Assembly (NCBI GenBank): GCA_026169535.1
Contig: JAPFCU010000016.1
Coordinates: 59,448 to 123,447 of the forward strand
Source: Blautia sp.
GTDB lineage: Bacteria; Bacillota; Clostridia; Lachnospirales; Lachnospiraceae
Direction of reading: 5' to 3'
Length of the DNA stretch: 64,000 nucleotides
Shown here in pieces: positions 10,185 to 20,862 of the stretch (the first letter of the stretch is position 1; each line of letters begins with the position of its first letter). The position numbers and the translations under genes were made by a program. The notes below the pieces were generated by a model. That model searched no databases, had not been told where the DNA came from, and was given only the letters and a program-made list of their open reading frames with translations.

Positions 10185-11531
10185 TTATTCTGCAATAAGT
10201 CCTTCAGATTCGATTACTTTTACTACATTGTTCACATGCTCTGCACAGATATCCTCTGTCCCTGCTTCTACCATAACACGGATCAGCGGCTCTGTACCGC
10301 TTTCTCTTACAAGGATACGGCCATCTGTTCCCAAAGCTCTTGCTGCAGCCTCTACAGCCGCCTTTACCTTTGGATTCTCTCTTGCTGCCACTTTATCCGC
10401 TACACGGACGTTTCTCAGTATCTGAGGATAAACTTTCATCTCTTTTGCCAGATCACAAAGTGTGGATTTTTTCTCCACACATGCTTCCATAATCATCAGA
10501 GATGTCAGGATGCCGTCTCCTGTTGCAGCATATTTGCTGAAAATAATATGGCCGGACTGCTCGCCTCCAATGCTGTAATTATTTTCCAGCATATTTTCTG
10601 CCACATATTTATCACCTACTGCTGTCTGCTCATAGTCGATGCCTTCTTTTTCCAGCGCCTTGTACAGCCCCATATTAGACATAACTGTAGTCACTACTGT
10701 GTTTCCGTTCAGTCTGCCTTTTTCTTTCATGTATTTTCCGCATACATACATGATCTTGTCTCCGTCAATGATATTTCCTCTGTGATCCACTGCGATACAG
10801 CGATCCGCATCGCCATCATAGGCAAAACCGATATCCAGACCTTTTTCCACAACATATCTCTGAAGCACCTCAATATGGGTGGATCCGCAGTTTGTATTGA
10901 TGTTCGTTCCATCAGGATCATTATTGATCACATAGGTCTTTGCGCGAAGGGCATCAAAAACGCTCTTTGCAATGGCAGAAGAACTTCCGTTGGAGCAGTC
11001 CAGACCCACACGGATGTTTTTGAAGTCGCGGCATGGAATGGAAATCAGATAACCGATGTAGCGGTTTCTTCCGGAAGCAAAGTCTACGGTTCTTCCAATA
11101 TCTTCTCCTGTTGCAAGTGGAAGCTCCTCCAGCTTTCCGTCCAGATATGCCTCGATCCTTGCTTCAACCTCCGCTTCAATCTTCTGTCCATTCCCATTAA
11201 GAAGCTTAATACCATTGTCTGTAAACGGATTATGACTTGCAGAGATCATGATTCCACAGTCAAAATCTTCCGTGCGCACTACATAAGAAACACTTGGAGT
11301 AGTTGTCACATGAAGAAGATATGCATCTGCTCCGGAAGCGGTAAGTCCTGCTACCAGTGCATATTCGAACATATAGCTGCTGCGTCTGGTATCCTTGCCG
11401 ATCACTATTTTTGCCTTATGATCGCGTCCGTAATACCATCCTACGTAACGTCCCACCTTAAAAGCATGATCTACTGTCAGCTGAACATTTGCCTCACCGC
11501 GAAATCCATCAGTTCCAAAATATTTTCCCAT
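10185..11531 (-). CDS. glmM: Phosphoglucosamine mutase
   Basis: 'MGKYFGTDGFRGEAN', active-site 'ISASHNPFTDNGIK', C-terminal 'RILVRESGTEPLIRVMVE'. Confidence 0.97.
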   Translation of the reverse strand: MGKYFGTDGFRGEANVQLTVDHAFKVGRYVGWYYGRDHKAKIVIGKDTRRSSYMFEYALVAGLTASGADAYLLHVTTTPSVSYVVRTEDFDCGIMISASHNPFTDNGIKLLNGNGQKIEAEVEARIEAYLDGKLEELPLATGEDIGRTVDFASGRNRYIGYLISIPCRDFKNIRVGLDCSNGSSSAIAKSVFDALRAKTYVINNDPDGTNINTNCGSTHIEVLQRYVVEKGLDIGFAYDGDADRCIAVDHRGNIIDGDKIMYVCGKYMKEKGRLNGNTVVTTVMSNMGLYKALEKEGIDYEQTAVGDKYVAENMLENNYSIGGEQSGHIIFSKYAATGDGILTSLMIMEACVEKKSTLCDLAKEMKVYPQILRNVRVADKVAARENPKVKAAVEAAARALGTDGRILVRESGTEPLIRVMVEAGTEDICAEHVNNVVKVIESEGLIAE

Positions 11532-11579
11532 AATAATTCCTCCTTTACCTGCTTCTGCATACTGATACAGACTGCCGGT

Positions 11580-12497
11580 TTATTTATAAAGGTTTTCCGG
11601 ATATACTCCGTCTTTCACAAGCTTTTCAAAGGCTGCTATAACAGAAGCCTTATCTTCCTGATAAGTAACACCAAACCAGGTATCCTTTGTTTCAAGAACG
11701 TCTACTTTTGCTTTTCCGGCCTTGATCAGGCGATCGACCATTTCCGGAAGAAGATATTCTTTCTTAATATCTCCCGGTTTGATCTCATTTAAAAATTCCA
11801 CAAAGCCATTTTCCAGAACATCCATAAATTTCGGAGTCAGTCCCCACATATTCATGGATACAAGACTATTGACATCAAGTTCTTCTGCCTGTCCCTCTTC
11901 ACTTCTGGTTTCCGCTCCGCTTTCCGTTTTATAAATATCATGAGTTTCTGTCACCCCGGTAAGTGCCCCGTCTTCAATATGACAGATGCCTCTGGTAACA
12001 CTTCCATTGTCGCTTAACGTATTTCCAAGACGGAAGCCTGCCATACAGATATGCATAACACCATCCGCTTCCTGCTCCTGTACCAGATAATCATGGACTT
12101 TTACATATGCTTCTTTTCCATAGTAATCATCTGCGTTGATAACCATAAACGGCTCAGAAAGAACTTTCCTGGCTGCAAGGACAGCCTGTCCGGTTCCCCA
12201 GGGCTTTGTCCTGGCTTCCGGCTTCTCAAATCCCTCCGGAAGATCCTCCAGGGCCTGGAACGCATATTCTACTTCTGTGATCTTCTCGATCCTGTTGCCG
12301 ATCACTGTACGGAACTCTTCTTCAATATCCTTTCTGATAATGAATACGACTTTATTAAAGCCAGCCTCCAGTGCATCATGGATAGAATAATCCATAATGA
12401 TCTCACCATTTGGTCCTACAGGTGCAAGCTGCTTGATACCTTTGCCAAAGCGGCTTCCGATTCCTGCTGCCATGATTACAAGTGCTGTTTTTTTCAT
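11580..12497 (-). CDS. Nucleotidyltransferase (NTP_transferase family)
   Basis: 'ALVIMAAGIGSRFGKGIKQLAPVGPNGE' and 'MVINADDYYG'; ATG at 12497 has an RBS. Confidence 0.85.
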   Translation of the reverse strand: MKKTALVIMAAGIGSRFGKGIKQLAPVGPNGEIIMDYSIHDALEAGFNKVVFIIRKDIEEEFRTVIGNRIEKITEVEYAFQALEDLPEGFEKPEARTKPWGTGQAVLAARKVLSEPFMVINADDYYGKEAYVKVHDYLVQEQEADGVMHICMAGFRLGNTLSDNGSVTRGICHIEDGALTGVTETHDIYKTESGAETRSEEGQAEELDVNSLVSMNMWGLTPKFMDVLENGFVEFLNEIKPGDIKKEYLLPEMVDRLIKAGKAKVDVLETKDTWFGVTYQEDKASVIAAFEKLVKDGVYPENLYK

Positions 12498-12559
12498 TTT
12501 TCTCCTCCATATATCATTGCCAGTATTTCTGACGCTTATATTTCTCAACTGATGACCAG

Positions 12560-13636
12560 TTACTGTTCATCATTTAAGTTTGCAAGTTTAGCCGCCTGGT
12601 CTGCTGCGATCAGGCTGTCAATGATCTCGCTGAGATCACCGCCCAGGATGCTGTCCAGGCGATGCAGGGTCAGCTTAATCCTGTGATCTGTCACACGTCC
12701 CTGAGGGAAATTATAGGTACGGATCTTTTCGGATCTGTCTCCAGTTCCGATCTGACTTCTTCTTGCCTCTGCCTCCGCATCATGCTGCTTGGCGATCTCC
12801 ATCTCATAAAGGCGGGAACGAAGCACTTTCAAAGCCTTATCCTTATTCTTAAGCTGTGATTTCTCATCCTGACAGGAAATAACGATTCCTGTTGGAATAT
12901 GCGTCAGACGAACTGCTGAGTCTGTGGTATTGACACACTGTCCTCCATTACCTGATGCACGGAACACATCAAACTTACAGTCATTCATATCCAGATGGAA
13001 ATCAATCTCTTCTGCCTCCGGCATGATAGCAACTGTACAGGTAGAAGTATGGATCCTTCCTCCTGACTCCGTTTCCGGAACACGCTGTACACGATGAACA
13101 CCACTTTCATATTTCAGGCGGGAATATGCCCCCTGTCCCTGAATCATAAATGTGACCTCTTTAAAACCGCCGATACCATTTTCATTCAGGCTCATCATCT
13201 CTGTTTTCCAACGGAGACTTTCTGCATATTTCACATACATACGGTAAATCTCAGCTGCAAAAAGCGCCGCCTCATCTCCGCCTGCACCTGCACGGATCTC
13301 CACAATAACGTTTTTGCTGTCATTCGGGTCTTTGGGAAGAAGCAGGATCTTGATCTCATGTTCCAGTTCTTCTACTCTCTTCTTTGCATCAGAAAGCTCC
13401 TCTTTGAGCATTTCCCGCATTTCCTCGTCCTTTTCCTCTTCCAGCATGGAAAGGCTGTCCTGGATCGTTTCTTTATTTTCTTTATATTCTTTATAAGCAT
13501 CCACAATAGGCTGCAGATCACTTTGTTCTTTCATAAGCTTCTGGAAGCGTTCCTGATTATCTGTAACTCCCGGCTCTCCCAGCTCATTAAGAACCTCATC
13601 AAAGCGGATCAAAAGATCCTCCAGTTTATCAAACAT
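12560..13636 (-). CDS. prfA: Peptide chain release factor 1
   Basis: GGQ '[26 protein letters not shown]' plus RF1 '[15 protein letters not shown]'. Confidence 0.97.
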   Translation of the reverse strand: MFDKLEDLLIRFDEVLNELGEPGVTDNQERFQKLMKEQSDLQPIVDAYKEYKENKETIQDSLSMLEEEKDEEMREMLKEELSDAKKRVEELEHEIKILLLPKDPNDSKNVIVEIRAGAGGDEAALFAAEIYRMYVKYAESLRWKTEMMSLNENGIGGFKEVTFMIQGQGAYSRLKYESGVHRVQRVPETESGGRIHTSTCTVAIMPEAEEIDFHLDMNDCKFDVFRASGNGGQCVNTTDSAVRLTHIPTGIVISCQDEKSQLKNKDKALKVLRSRLYEMEIAKQHDAEAEARRSQIGTGDRSEKIRTYNFPQGRVTDHRIKLTLHRLDSILGGDLSEIIDSLIAADQAAKLANLNDEQ

Positions 13637-14522
13637 TCTGTTCCTCCCGTTTCTTTTTCTGTCCCAACACCACACGATCGAGACCTGCCAGGTCTTTCTT
13701 CACATTAACATGCACAAATCCGGCCTTTTTCATAATATCAGAGACAGAAGTTCCCTGATCATAGCCAATTTCATAAAGAAGCCAGCCGCCTGGTTTCAGA
13801 TATCTGCTGCACTGGGCAGTGATACTGCGGTAAAAATACAGTCCATCCTCTTTTCCGTCCAAAGCCATATAAGGATCATGAAGCCGTACCTCTTCCATAA
13901 GCTTCTGTATTTCCTCCGTAGCTATATAGGGCGGATTCGAAATAAGCATATCATACTCTGTCTGTTTTTTGCTACTGTTTTGTGTAAAATATTCTCCGGA
14001 AAACAGATCACTGTGCGTAAAAAATACCCGATCCTGCACCTGAAGCCTCTCTGCATTCTTTTCTGCCACCTTTAGAGCAGCCTCAGAAAGGTCTGCCCCT
14101 ACTCCGCCGGCATCCGGGAGCTCCTTCAAAATACTCAGCAAAATACAGCCTGAACCAGTACACATATCTAAAATATAAGGCTCCTGCTGATCCTTTAAAA
14201 GCTTCAGAGCCTCCTCTACAAGAGTCTCCGTATCCTGTCTTGGAACAAGAACATTTTCATCCACATAAAAGTCATATCCCATAAAGCAGGCATTTTGCGT
14301 CAGATGCTGAAGAGGAATATGGCCGGAACGCTTTCTGCACAGTTCCTTATACTGCCCGGCTTCTTCCTCCTGTACCAATTCGTCACTATGTGCAAAGTAC
14401 CAGGCTCTGTTTTTTCCTGTTACATATTCCAGAAGGAGCCAGGCATCCAGCCTGGCTTCTTCTATCCCTGCCGTTTCCAGGATCAGACACCCTTCTCTAA
14501 AAAGAGACTCAAACGTTTTCAT
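13629..14522 (-). CDS. prmC: Peptide chain release factor N5-glutamine methyltransferase
   Basis: SAM motif '[15 protein letters not shown]' and 'NPPYI'; adjacent to prfA. Confidence 0.95.
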   Translation of the reverse strand: MKTFESLFREGCLILETAGIEEARLDAWLLLEYVTGKNRAWYFAHSDELVQEEEAGQYKELCRKRSGHIPLQHLTQNACFMGYDFYVDENVLVPRQDTETLVEEALKLLKDQQEPYILDMCTGSGCILLSILKELPDAGGVGADLSEAALKVAEKNAERLQVQDRVFFTHSDLFSGEYFTQNSSKKQTEYDMLISNPPYIATEEIQKLMEEVRLHDPYMALDGKEDGLYFYRSITAQCSRYLKPGGWLLYEIGYDQGTSVSDIMKKAGFVHVNVKKDLAGLDRVVLGQKKKREEQNV

Positions 14523-15501
14523 CTGCTTCTTCTCCCGGCTCCCAGCCAAATTCTTCTTTTAAATATTTTTTCCAGTCAAATACCGCTTCCACTGCAGCAA
14601 TAGCAACCTCCACCATATCCTCAGTAGGTTCTATGGTCGTCAGCTTCTGCATGGCAAGTCCCGGCTTACTCAGAAAAGAAGCTATTTTATTATCGCTTCT
14701 TCCAGCCCATTGAATCATTTCAAAAGAAATGCCGGCAACTACCGGCACCATGAGAAGACGTCCCAGCAGTCTCACCCAGTAAAACGGCACCAGTACAAAG
14801 ACAAAATGAAGAAAAATACTCACCAGCATCACCAGGAACAAAAAACTGGTTCCACATCTTTTATGCTGTCTGGAACTTTTCATTACATTCTCTACAGTAA
14901 GAGGCATCCCGCTTTCCACACAGTTGATACATTTATGCTCCGCTCCGTGATACATAAAAGTTCTCTGAATATCTTTCATCCGTGAAACAAGAAGCATATA
15001 TCCCATAAACAGAGCAAGCTTTACAAAAGCCTCTGCAATGGTTACGATCACTTCTGATGCACCCACTTTATTCAGAAGACTGGCAATCGCATAAGGCAGA
15101 AGCATAAAAGCTGCCACAGACAATACAATGGAAAGCGCTACTGTCCCGTAAAGAAGCCATTTAAACTGTTTATCTTCTTTTTCTTTCTTTGCCTGACGCT
15201 GCTCTTCTGTAAGATGAGCGTTCTTAGCCGCTTCCTTCTCATCCTCTTCGTCCCCTGCTATTTCCGCAGAATACATAAGACATTTTGTTCCGATCACCAG
15301 ACCGTCTACAAAGCTTACTACGCCTCTGATGACAGGTTTCCGAAGAAAAGCAGACTTTCCAAAAATACATTTATAATCTTCTACCTTAAGTTCTATTCCT
15401 CCGTCAGGACGGCGGACACCAATGGAATATTTGTCTTTGTGCCGCATCATGATTCCTTCCATGACTGCCTGACCGCCGATATTTGATGATCTGTTCTGCA
15501 T
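14509..15501 (-). CDS. DUF1385 (YqhQ-like) membrane protein
   Basis: 'IGGQAVMEGIMMRHKDKYSIGVRRPDG', 'YHGAEHKCINCVE'. Confidence 0.9.
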   Translation of the reverse strand: MQNRSSNIGGQAVMEGIMMRHKDKYSIGVRRPDGGIELKVEDYKCIFGKSAFLRKPVIRGVVSFVDGLVIGTKCLMYSAEIAGDEEDEKEAAKNAHLTEEQRQAKKEKEDKQFKWLLYGTVALSIVLSVAAFMLLPYAIASLLNKVGASEVIVTIAEAFVKLALFMGYMLLVSRMKDIQRTFMYHGAEHKCINCVESGMPLTVENVMKSSRQHKRCGTSFLFLVMLVSIFLHFVFVLVPFYWVRLLGRLLMVPVVAGISFEMIQWAGRSDNKIASFLSKPGLAMQKLTTIEPTEDMVEVAIAAVEAVFDWKKYLKEEFGWEPGEEADENV

Positions 15502-15526
15502 ATAAAATCTCCGTTGTAAAGCAAAG

Positions 15527-15556
15527 ACAGGTTGAGATTTCCCAACCTCAACCTGT
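15527..15556 (-). terminator. Hairpin terminator downstream of rpmE
   Basis: 'ACAGGTTGAGatttcccaacCTCAACCTGT' inverted repeat between rpmE and the DUF1385 gene. Confidence 0.6.
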
Positions 15557-15580
15557 ACTCACATTTCTCTTAATGTTCAA

Positions 15581-15793
15581 TTATTTGTTTAAGCCGTATT
15601 TTCTGTTGAACTTATCGATACGTCCGCGAGCCTGAGCAGCCTTCTGCTGACCAGTGTAGAACGGATGGCATTTGGAGCAGATTTCCACATGGATATCTTC
15701 TTTTGTAGATCCTGTTACAAATGTGTTTCCACAGTTGCATGTTACAGTTGCCTGATGATAGTTCGGATGGATTCCTTCGCGCATGATTTTCAC
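15581..15793 (-). CDS. rpmE: 50S ribosomal protein L31 (zinc-binding, Cys+ type)
   Basis: '[45 protein letters not shown]'. Confidence 0.96.
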   Translation of the reverse strand: MKIMREGIHPNYHQATVTCNCGNTFVTGSTKEDIHVEICSKCHPFYTGQQKAAQARGRIDKFNRKYGLNK

Positions 15794-15898
15794 CTCTCTG
15801 TATATCTTTCTATTATTTTCTATTCGTATTTGATTAGACGAATTTATTATTTTACAGCTTTCTGATTATAACATACCCCTGAAGCAAATGCAAGCCGT

Positions 15899-17452
15899 TT
15901 ATAAAAATTTCTGTTTTTTTGCAGTCTGAACAAACTCTTCATTGGTACGGGTACGGGAAAACATATTCAGGATCTGTTCCACTGCCTCATCAGCTTTCAG
16001 GCTGTTCAAAGCCTTTCGCATACTGAATACTGTTTCCTGCTCCTCCTGAGTGAGCAGGAGATCCTCACGGCGTGTACCGGATTTCTGGATATCGATGGCC
16101 GGAAATACCCTTTTTTCCTGAAGCTTACGATCAAGAACCAGTTCCATATTTCCAGTTCCTTTAAACTCCTCATAGATCACATCATCCATTTTGCTTCCTG
16201 TATCTACAAGGGCCGTTGCAAGAATGGTCAGACTGCCGCCTTCCCGCATATTCCGGGCTGCACCAAAAAATCGTTTCGGCATATGTAAAGCAGCCGGATC
16301 CAGACCTCCGGAAAGCGTCCTTCCGCTTGGTGGAACACAGAGGTTGTAGGCTCTTGCCAGTCTGGTGATTGAATCCAGAAGAATCGTGACGTCTTTTTTG
16401 TGCTCAACAAGGCGCCGGGCGCGCTCAATGACCATCTCAGATACTCTTTTATGATGATCGGGGAGCTCATCAAATGTGGAATAGATCACTTCTACATTCG
16501 GTCCCTGGATAGCCTCTTTAATATCCGTTACCTCCTCAGGACGTTCATCTATCAGCAGTATGATCAGATGCATATCTCCGTTATTTTTGAGGATGGATTT
16601 TGCAACATCCTTCAAAAGTGTGGTCTTTCCTGCCTTCGGCGGAGATACGATCATTCCTCGCTGCCCCTTGCCGATAGGGCTGATCAGGTCCACAATACGC
16701 ATGGCAACACTTCCGCCCGGACGTTCCATTTTAAGACGCTCATTAGGAAAGATCGGTGTCATATCCTCAAAATTATAACGTCTCTGTCCTTCACTGGGAT
16801 GGAAACCATTGATGGATGTCACATAAAGAAGAGCGCTGAACTTTTCTCCCTGGGTTTTGATCCGGATATTTCCCTGGATGATATCCCCTGTTTTCAGGTT
16901 AAAACGGCGGATCTGGGCAGGAGAAACATAGATATCATTTTCACCTGGAAGATAATTTTCACAGCGGATAAATCCATACCCGTCCGGAAGCACTTCCAGA
17001 ATACCATTAGCCTTCTCACCGCTGTCAAGCTGTGCCGTATCTACAGACATCACAGTCTCATCCTCCTGACTGTTGCTGTAAGTTCTGCGTCCATCCTCCT
17101 GGCTGCTGTTTCTGCGGCTGTCCTCCTGCCAGTTATTCCGTCTGCGGTTATTATCATAGCTGCCGCGATTTTCCTGCACATAGCTGTTCTGTCTGTACGT
17201 CCGGCCCTGATGTCTGGACTGTCCCTCCTCGCGGCGGTCTGCTGTTTTCTCTCCGTCATTATCCGTCTTCTGTTCCGCTTCCACATCGTTTTTTTTGTTT
17301 TCTGCCGTCCCGCCGACAGTTTCTTTCTCATCTTCCTGAAGCATGCGCTCTATCAATTCTGGTTTTCGCATGGCAGAGATTCCCTTGAGCCCTCTTGCCT
17401 TTGCCAACTCTTTTAATGTTGCAAGTGACAATGATTCGTATTTTTCCCTCAT
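15899..17452 (-). CDS. rho: Transcription termination factor Rho with Arg/Asn-rich insertion
   Basis: Rho_N, CSD, '[24 protein letters not shown]', '[13 protein letters not shown]'; low-complexity '[21 protein letters not shown]' linker. Confidence 0.96.
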   Translation of the reverse strand: MREKYESLSLATLKELAKARGLKGISAMRKPELIERMLQEDEKETVGGTAENKKNDVEAEQKTDNDGEKTADRREEGQSRHQGRTYRQNSYVQENRGSYDNNRRRNNWQEDSRRNSSQEDGRRTYSNSQEDETVMSVDTAQLDSGEKANGILEVLPDGYGFIRCENYLPGENDIYVSPAQIRRFNLKTGDIIQGNIRIKTQGEKFSALLYVTSINGFHPSEGQRRYNFEDMTPIFPNERLKMERPGGSVAMRIVDLISPIGKGQRGMIVSPPKAGKTTLLKDVAKSILKNNGDMHLIILLIDERPEEVTDIKEAIQGPNVEVIYSTFDELPDHHKRVSEMVIERARRLVEHKKDVTILLDSITRLARAYNLCVPPSGRTLSGGLDPAALHMPKRFFGAARNMREGGSLTILATALVDTGSKMDDVIYEEFKGTGNMELVLDRKLQEKRVFPAIDIQKSGTRREDLLLTQEEQETVFSMRKALNSLKADEAVEQILNMFSRTRTNEEFVQTAKKQKFL

Positions 17453-17458
17453 AAAAAA

Positions 17459-17623
17459 TTACCTCAGTCTTTTCTTAAAAATAATGTCCACCAAATCCGG
17501 ACTCACTGCATTTTCATCATAAAATTTACGGAATAATCTGTCTGAACCGACACGAACATCAGAATCCGGATTGCCGCCAAATAACCGCAGCAATTCCGGA
17601 ACCGTCTTTTTCTCGGGATGCAC
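17459..17623 (-). CDS. Possible 54-aa small ORF immediately upstream of rho (GTG start)
   Basis: Manual translation: VHPEKKTVPELLRLFGGNPDSDVRVGSDRLFRKFYDENAVSPDLVDIIFKKRLR*. Protein-like composition, but no well-spaced RBS. Confidence 0.3.
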   Translation of the reverse strand: MHPEKKTVPELLRLFGGNPDSDVRVGSDRLFRKFYDENAVSPDLVDIIFKKRLR

Positions 17624-17774
17624 TCCCTGTATGTATTAGATTTATTTGTACTGAATTTTATTTTATCACACTTCTCTTTGTCTGTCTACAAGTGAAACTG
17701 CGGGATAATTCCGGGTGAACAGTTACATAGTTCCAGCCTGTTCTTCCGTCCCCGGCAGAAATCAGCTCGGAAGA

Positions 17775-18275
17775 TCAATGAATAATACTTCCCAGCAGAC
17801 CGTAAGACACTACATACATGATCACTGTTGCCATGATGATTCCTCCCAAAATGGCAAGAGAAGATTTTTTGATATCAACCTCCAGAAGCGAAGCGATCAA
17901 AGAACCTGTCCAGGCTCCAGTTCCCGGAAGAGGGATTCCCACAAACAATAAAAGCCCCCAAAATTCATATTTTTTAATCTGATCGCTTTTTCCCATAGCT
18001 CTGTCCTCAAGCTTAACGATCAGCTTATGGAAAAGCTTTGTTTTTTTCATCAGTTTAAATATCTTTCTGATAAACAAAAGAATAAACGGGATCGGAATGA
18101 TATTTCCTGCAATACAGATCGGAATCGCCGCAGCTGCCGGAATCTTCAGAAGAGATGCCGCCAGAAGCCCTCCTCTAAGCTCCAGGATCGGAATCATGGA
18201 TATAATAAAAACAACCATCTCCGCTGAAATATACTGTGACAGATTTTCTGTAAACCATTGTACTAAAACTTCCAT
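17775..18275 (-). CDS. COG2426-type small multidrug export protein
   Basis: 'SMIPILELRGGLLAASLLKIP', 'FVGIPLPGTGAWTGSLIASLL'. Confidence 0.85.
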   Translation of the reverse strand: MEVLVQWFTENLSQYISAEMVVFIISMIPILELRGGLLAASLLKIPAAAAIPICIAGNIIPIPFILLFIRKIFKLMKKTKLFHKLIVKLEDRAMGKSDQIKKYEFWGLLLFVGIPLPGTGAWTGSLIASLLEVDIKKSSLAILGGIIMATVIMYVVSYGLLGSIIH

Positions 18276-18320
18276 TAAAACCTCCTGTTGGTAAATTCTT
18301 AGAAACTTATGTCTGTTGTC

Positions 18321-19400
18321 CTATCTGTTTCCTGATAGCTGTCTCTGACCCAGGTATTCCTTCAGGAATGTGATCAGAGCTTCCATTTCCTGACAAGTTC
18401 CGATCGTTATCCTTAAATAGTTCGATGTACGTCCTTCAGGAAAATATCTTACATAAATATGACGGCTGCGCAAAGCCTGGAATAATTCTTCTGCCGGACA
18501 GCTTTCATGGGATGCAAAAATGAAATTTGCCATAGAATCCTCAAAACAGAATCCCAATGCCTTCAACTCTTTTTTGGTCCATTCTCTTGTTTCTATAATC
18601 TTACGACAGGTTTTCTTAAAATATTCCTGATTTTTTACAGAAGCTGTCCCTGCTGCCAAAGATGTTCTGTCCATAGTATAAGAATTAAAGGAATATTTCA
18701 CATCATTCAGATAGCGGATCAGGGCGGCATCTCCAAAAGCCATTCCAATCCGCATACCTGCCATAGACCTTGATTTCGAAAAGGTCTGGACTACCAGAAG
18801 ATTCTCATATTTCTCAATAAGCGGAACAACTGACTGCGCTCCAAAATCCACATAAGCCTCGTCTATGATCACTACCACATCCGGATTTTTGCTTATGATT
18901 TCTTCCACATCCTCAAAATCCATCGCTGTACCTGTCGGAGCATTAGGATTTGGAAAAATGATTCCTCCGTTTTCTTTGAAATAATCTTCCTTTCTGATAT
19001 GGAAATTTTCATCCAGAAGAGGACGTTCATAAGGAATCCGAAAAAGATCTGCCCACACATCATAAAAAGAATATGTAATATCCGGAAACAGGATTGGCTT
19101 ATCCCCGTTAAAAAATGTCAGAAAACTCATTGCCAGCACATCATCTGATCCGACTCCCACAAAAACCTGATCTTTTTTTACGCCATAGACTTCTGCCACA
19201 GCCGATACAAGCTCGTTCGCCGATGGATCCGGATAAAGTCTCAGCTCATCTGTGTCCAACGTCCGCAGCGCCTCTCTTACTTCCGGAGCCGGAGGATAAG
19301 GATTCTCATTAGTATTCAGTTTTATCATACCCGGCTGGTCTGGCTGTTCTCCCGGAGTATAGGGAACCACCCGACGGACGTTTTTTTTCCACTTTTTCAT
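18321..19400 (-). CDS. hisC: Histidinol-phosphate aminotransferase
   Basis: 'KLNTNENPYPP', 'IIDEAYVDF', 'TFSKSRSMAGMRIG'; ATG at 19400 has an RBS. Confidence 0.92.
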   Translation of the reverse strand: MKKWKKNVRRVVPYTPGEQPDQPGMIKLNTNENPYPPAPEVREALRTLDTDELRLYPDPSANELVSAVAEVYGVKKDQVFVGVGSDDVLAMSFLTFFNGDKPILFPDITYSFYDVWADLFRIPYERPLLDENFHIRKEDYFKENGGIIFPNPNAPTGTAMDFEDVEEIISKNPDVVVIIDEAYVDFGAQSVVPLIEKYENLLVVQTFSKSRSMAGMRIGMAFGDAALIRYLNDVKYSFNSYTMDRTSLAAGTASVKNQEYFKKTCRKIIETREWTKKELKALGFCFEDSMANFIFASHESCPAEELFQALRSRHIYVRYFPEGRTSNYLRITIGTCQEMEALITFLKEYLGQRQLSGNR

Positions 19401-19529
19401 AATAATCTCCTCGTTTTGCCATTTCATATGATATCTGCTATTGTAACCACTCTTTTCCTGTTTGTCAAAGAATTCCTGAAGCAAAACCAAATAAGACTCT
19501 GTATTTTACCTTCTGTTTTTTTTACAGAA

Positions 19530-19577
19530 AAAGAGCACTGTCCCACAGATGATTTCTCCATGTTTGCAGTGCTCTTT
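19530..19577 (-). terminator. Terminator downstream of the malic enzyme gene
   Basis: 'AAAGAGCACTG...CAGTGCTCTTT' stem followed on the minus strand by a U-rich tract. Confidence 0.65.
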
Positions 19578-19633
19578 ATTTTATATTGTCGGTACTTGAT
19601 CTCAGCTTATCCTATAGTGCCGGATTCTTTTCT

Positions 19634-20809
19634 TCAGATCCTTGCCACTCCTGTTTTTTTCGCTGCCTCAGCAACTGCTTTTGCAACAGCCGGTCCTACT
19701 CTCTTATCAAATGCCTTCGGAATGATGTAATCCTCTGAAAGCTCTTCCTCGGAGATCAGATCTGCAAGAGCCTGTGCTGCTGCAAGCTTCATCTCATCGT
19801 TGATGTCGCTGGCTCTTACGTCAAATGCACCGCGGAATACACCCGGAAATGCCAGAACATTGTTGATCTGGTTAGGGAAGTCACTTCTTCCTGTGGAAAC
19901 CACCCTTGCTCCGCCTGCTTTTGCATCATCCGGGAAAATTTCCGGTGTAGGATTTGCACAGGCAAAAATAACAGCATCCTTTGCCATTGTCTTCACCATA
20001 TCTGTGGTAACTGCTCCCGGTGCAGAAACTCCGATAAATACGTCTGCTCCCACCAGCATTTCTGCAAGAGATCCTGATTTCTTATCCGGATTTGTCACCT
20101 TGCTCATTTCTTCCTTAACAGGATTCATACCTTCTGTACGTCCTTCATAAATAGCACCCTTTCTGTCGCAAAGAGTGATGTTCTTAAATCCGGCTGTCAG
20201 AAGCAGTCTTGCAATAGAAATGGCTGCGGCACCGGCACCGTTCATGATAATACGAACATCCTCTTTTTTCTTTCCAACAACCTTCAGGGCATTGGTCAGT
20301 CCAGCCAGAGTAATAATGGCTGTTCCGTGCTGGTCATCGTGGAAAATCGGGATGTCACATTTTTCTTTCAGTTTCTTCTCAATCTCAAAACATCTTGGAG
20401 CAGAGATATCCTCCAGATTCACACCGCCAAAGGAACCTGAGATAAGATAAATCGTATTTACGATTTCATCCACATCCTGGCTCTTGATGCACAGCGGAAA
20501 CGCATCCACATCACCAAATGCTTTAAAAAGAACACATTTACCCTCCATAACCGGCATTCCAGCTTCCGGTCCGATATCTCCCAGACCAAGAACAGCAGAA
20601 CCGTCGGTCACAACAAGACACATGTTCCATCTTCTTGTCAGATCATAGGATTTATTTACATCCTTCTGAATCTCCAGACAGGGCTGTGCAACACCAGGGG
20701 TATATGCCAGTGAAAGATCATCCTTTGTCTCAACCGGAACAGTTGTTACAACCTCAATCTTTCCTTTCCATTCTTCATGCAGTCTCAGTGATTCTTTTGC
20801 GTAATCCAT
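19634..20809 (-). CDS. NAD(P)-dependent malic enzyme
   Basis: 'VTDGSAVLGLGDIGPEAGMPVMEGKCVLFK', 'FHDDQHGTAI', 'GAGAAAISIARLL'. Confidence 0.95.
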   Translation of the reverse strand: MDYAKESLRLHEEWKGKIEVVTTVPVETKDDLSLAYTPGVAQPCLEIQKDVNKSYDLTRRWNMCLVVTDGSAVLGLGDIGPEAGMPVMEGKCVLFKAFGDVDAFPLCIKSQDVDEIVNTIYLISGSFGGVNLEDISAPRCFEIEKKLKEKCDIPIFHDDQHGTAIITLAGLTNALKVVGKKKEDVRIIMNGAGAAAISIARLLLTAGFKNITLCDRKGAIYEGRTEGMNPVKEEMSKVTNPDKKSGSLAEMLVGADVFIGVSAPGAVTTDMVKTMAKDAVIFACANPTPEIFPDDAKAGGARVVSTGRSDFPNQINNVLAFPGVFRGAFDVRASDINDEMKLAAAQALADLISEEELSEDYIIPKAFDKRVGPAVAKAVAEAAKKTGVARI

Positions 20810-20862
20810 TTTTATTCCTCCTTAGGGATTCTTTTTATTTTTCCGGCAAAAAGCCGGAAAGT

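Noticed and set aside
9555-11792. Long plus-strand 745-aa ORF
   Set aside because: Antisense to the TPR lipoprotein, glmM and nucleotidyltransferase genes; Cys/His/Ile-rich composition typical of a spurious shadow ORF.
16400-17416. 338-aa plus-strand ORF
   Set aside because: Fully antisense to rho; no coherent domain.
20841-20859. 'TTCCGGCAAAAAGCCGGAA' hairpin as a terminator between the dehydrogenase and malic enzyme genes
   Set aside because: Strong short stem but no U-tract on the minus strand; more likely an mRNA processing/stability hairpin.
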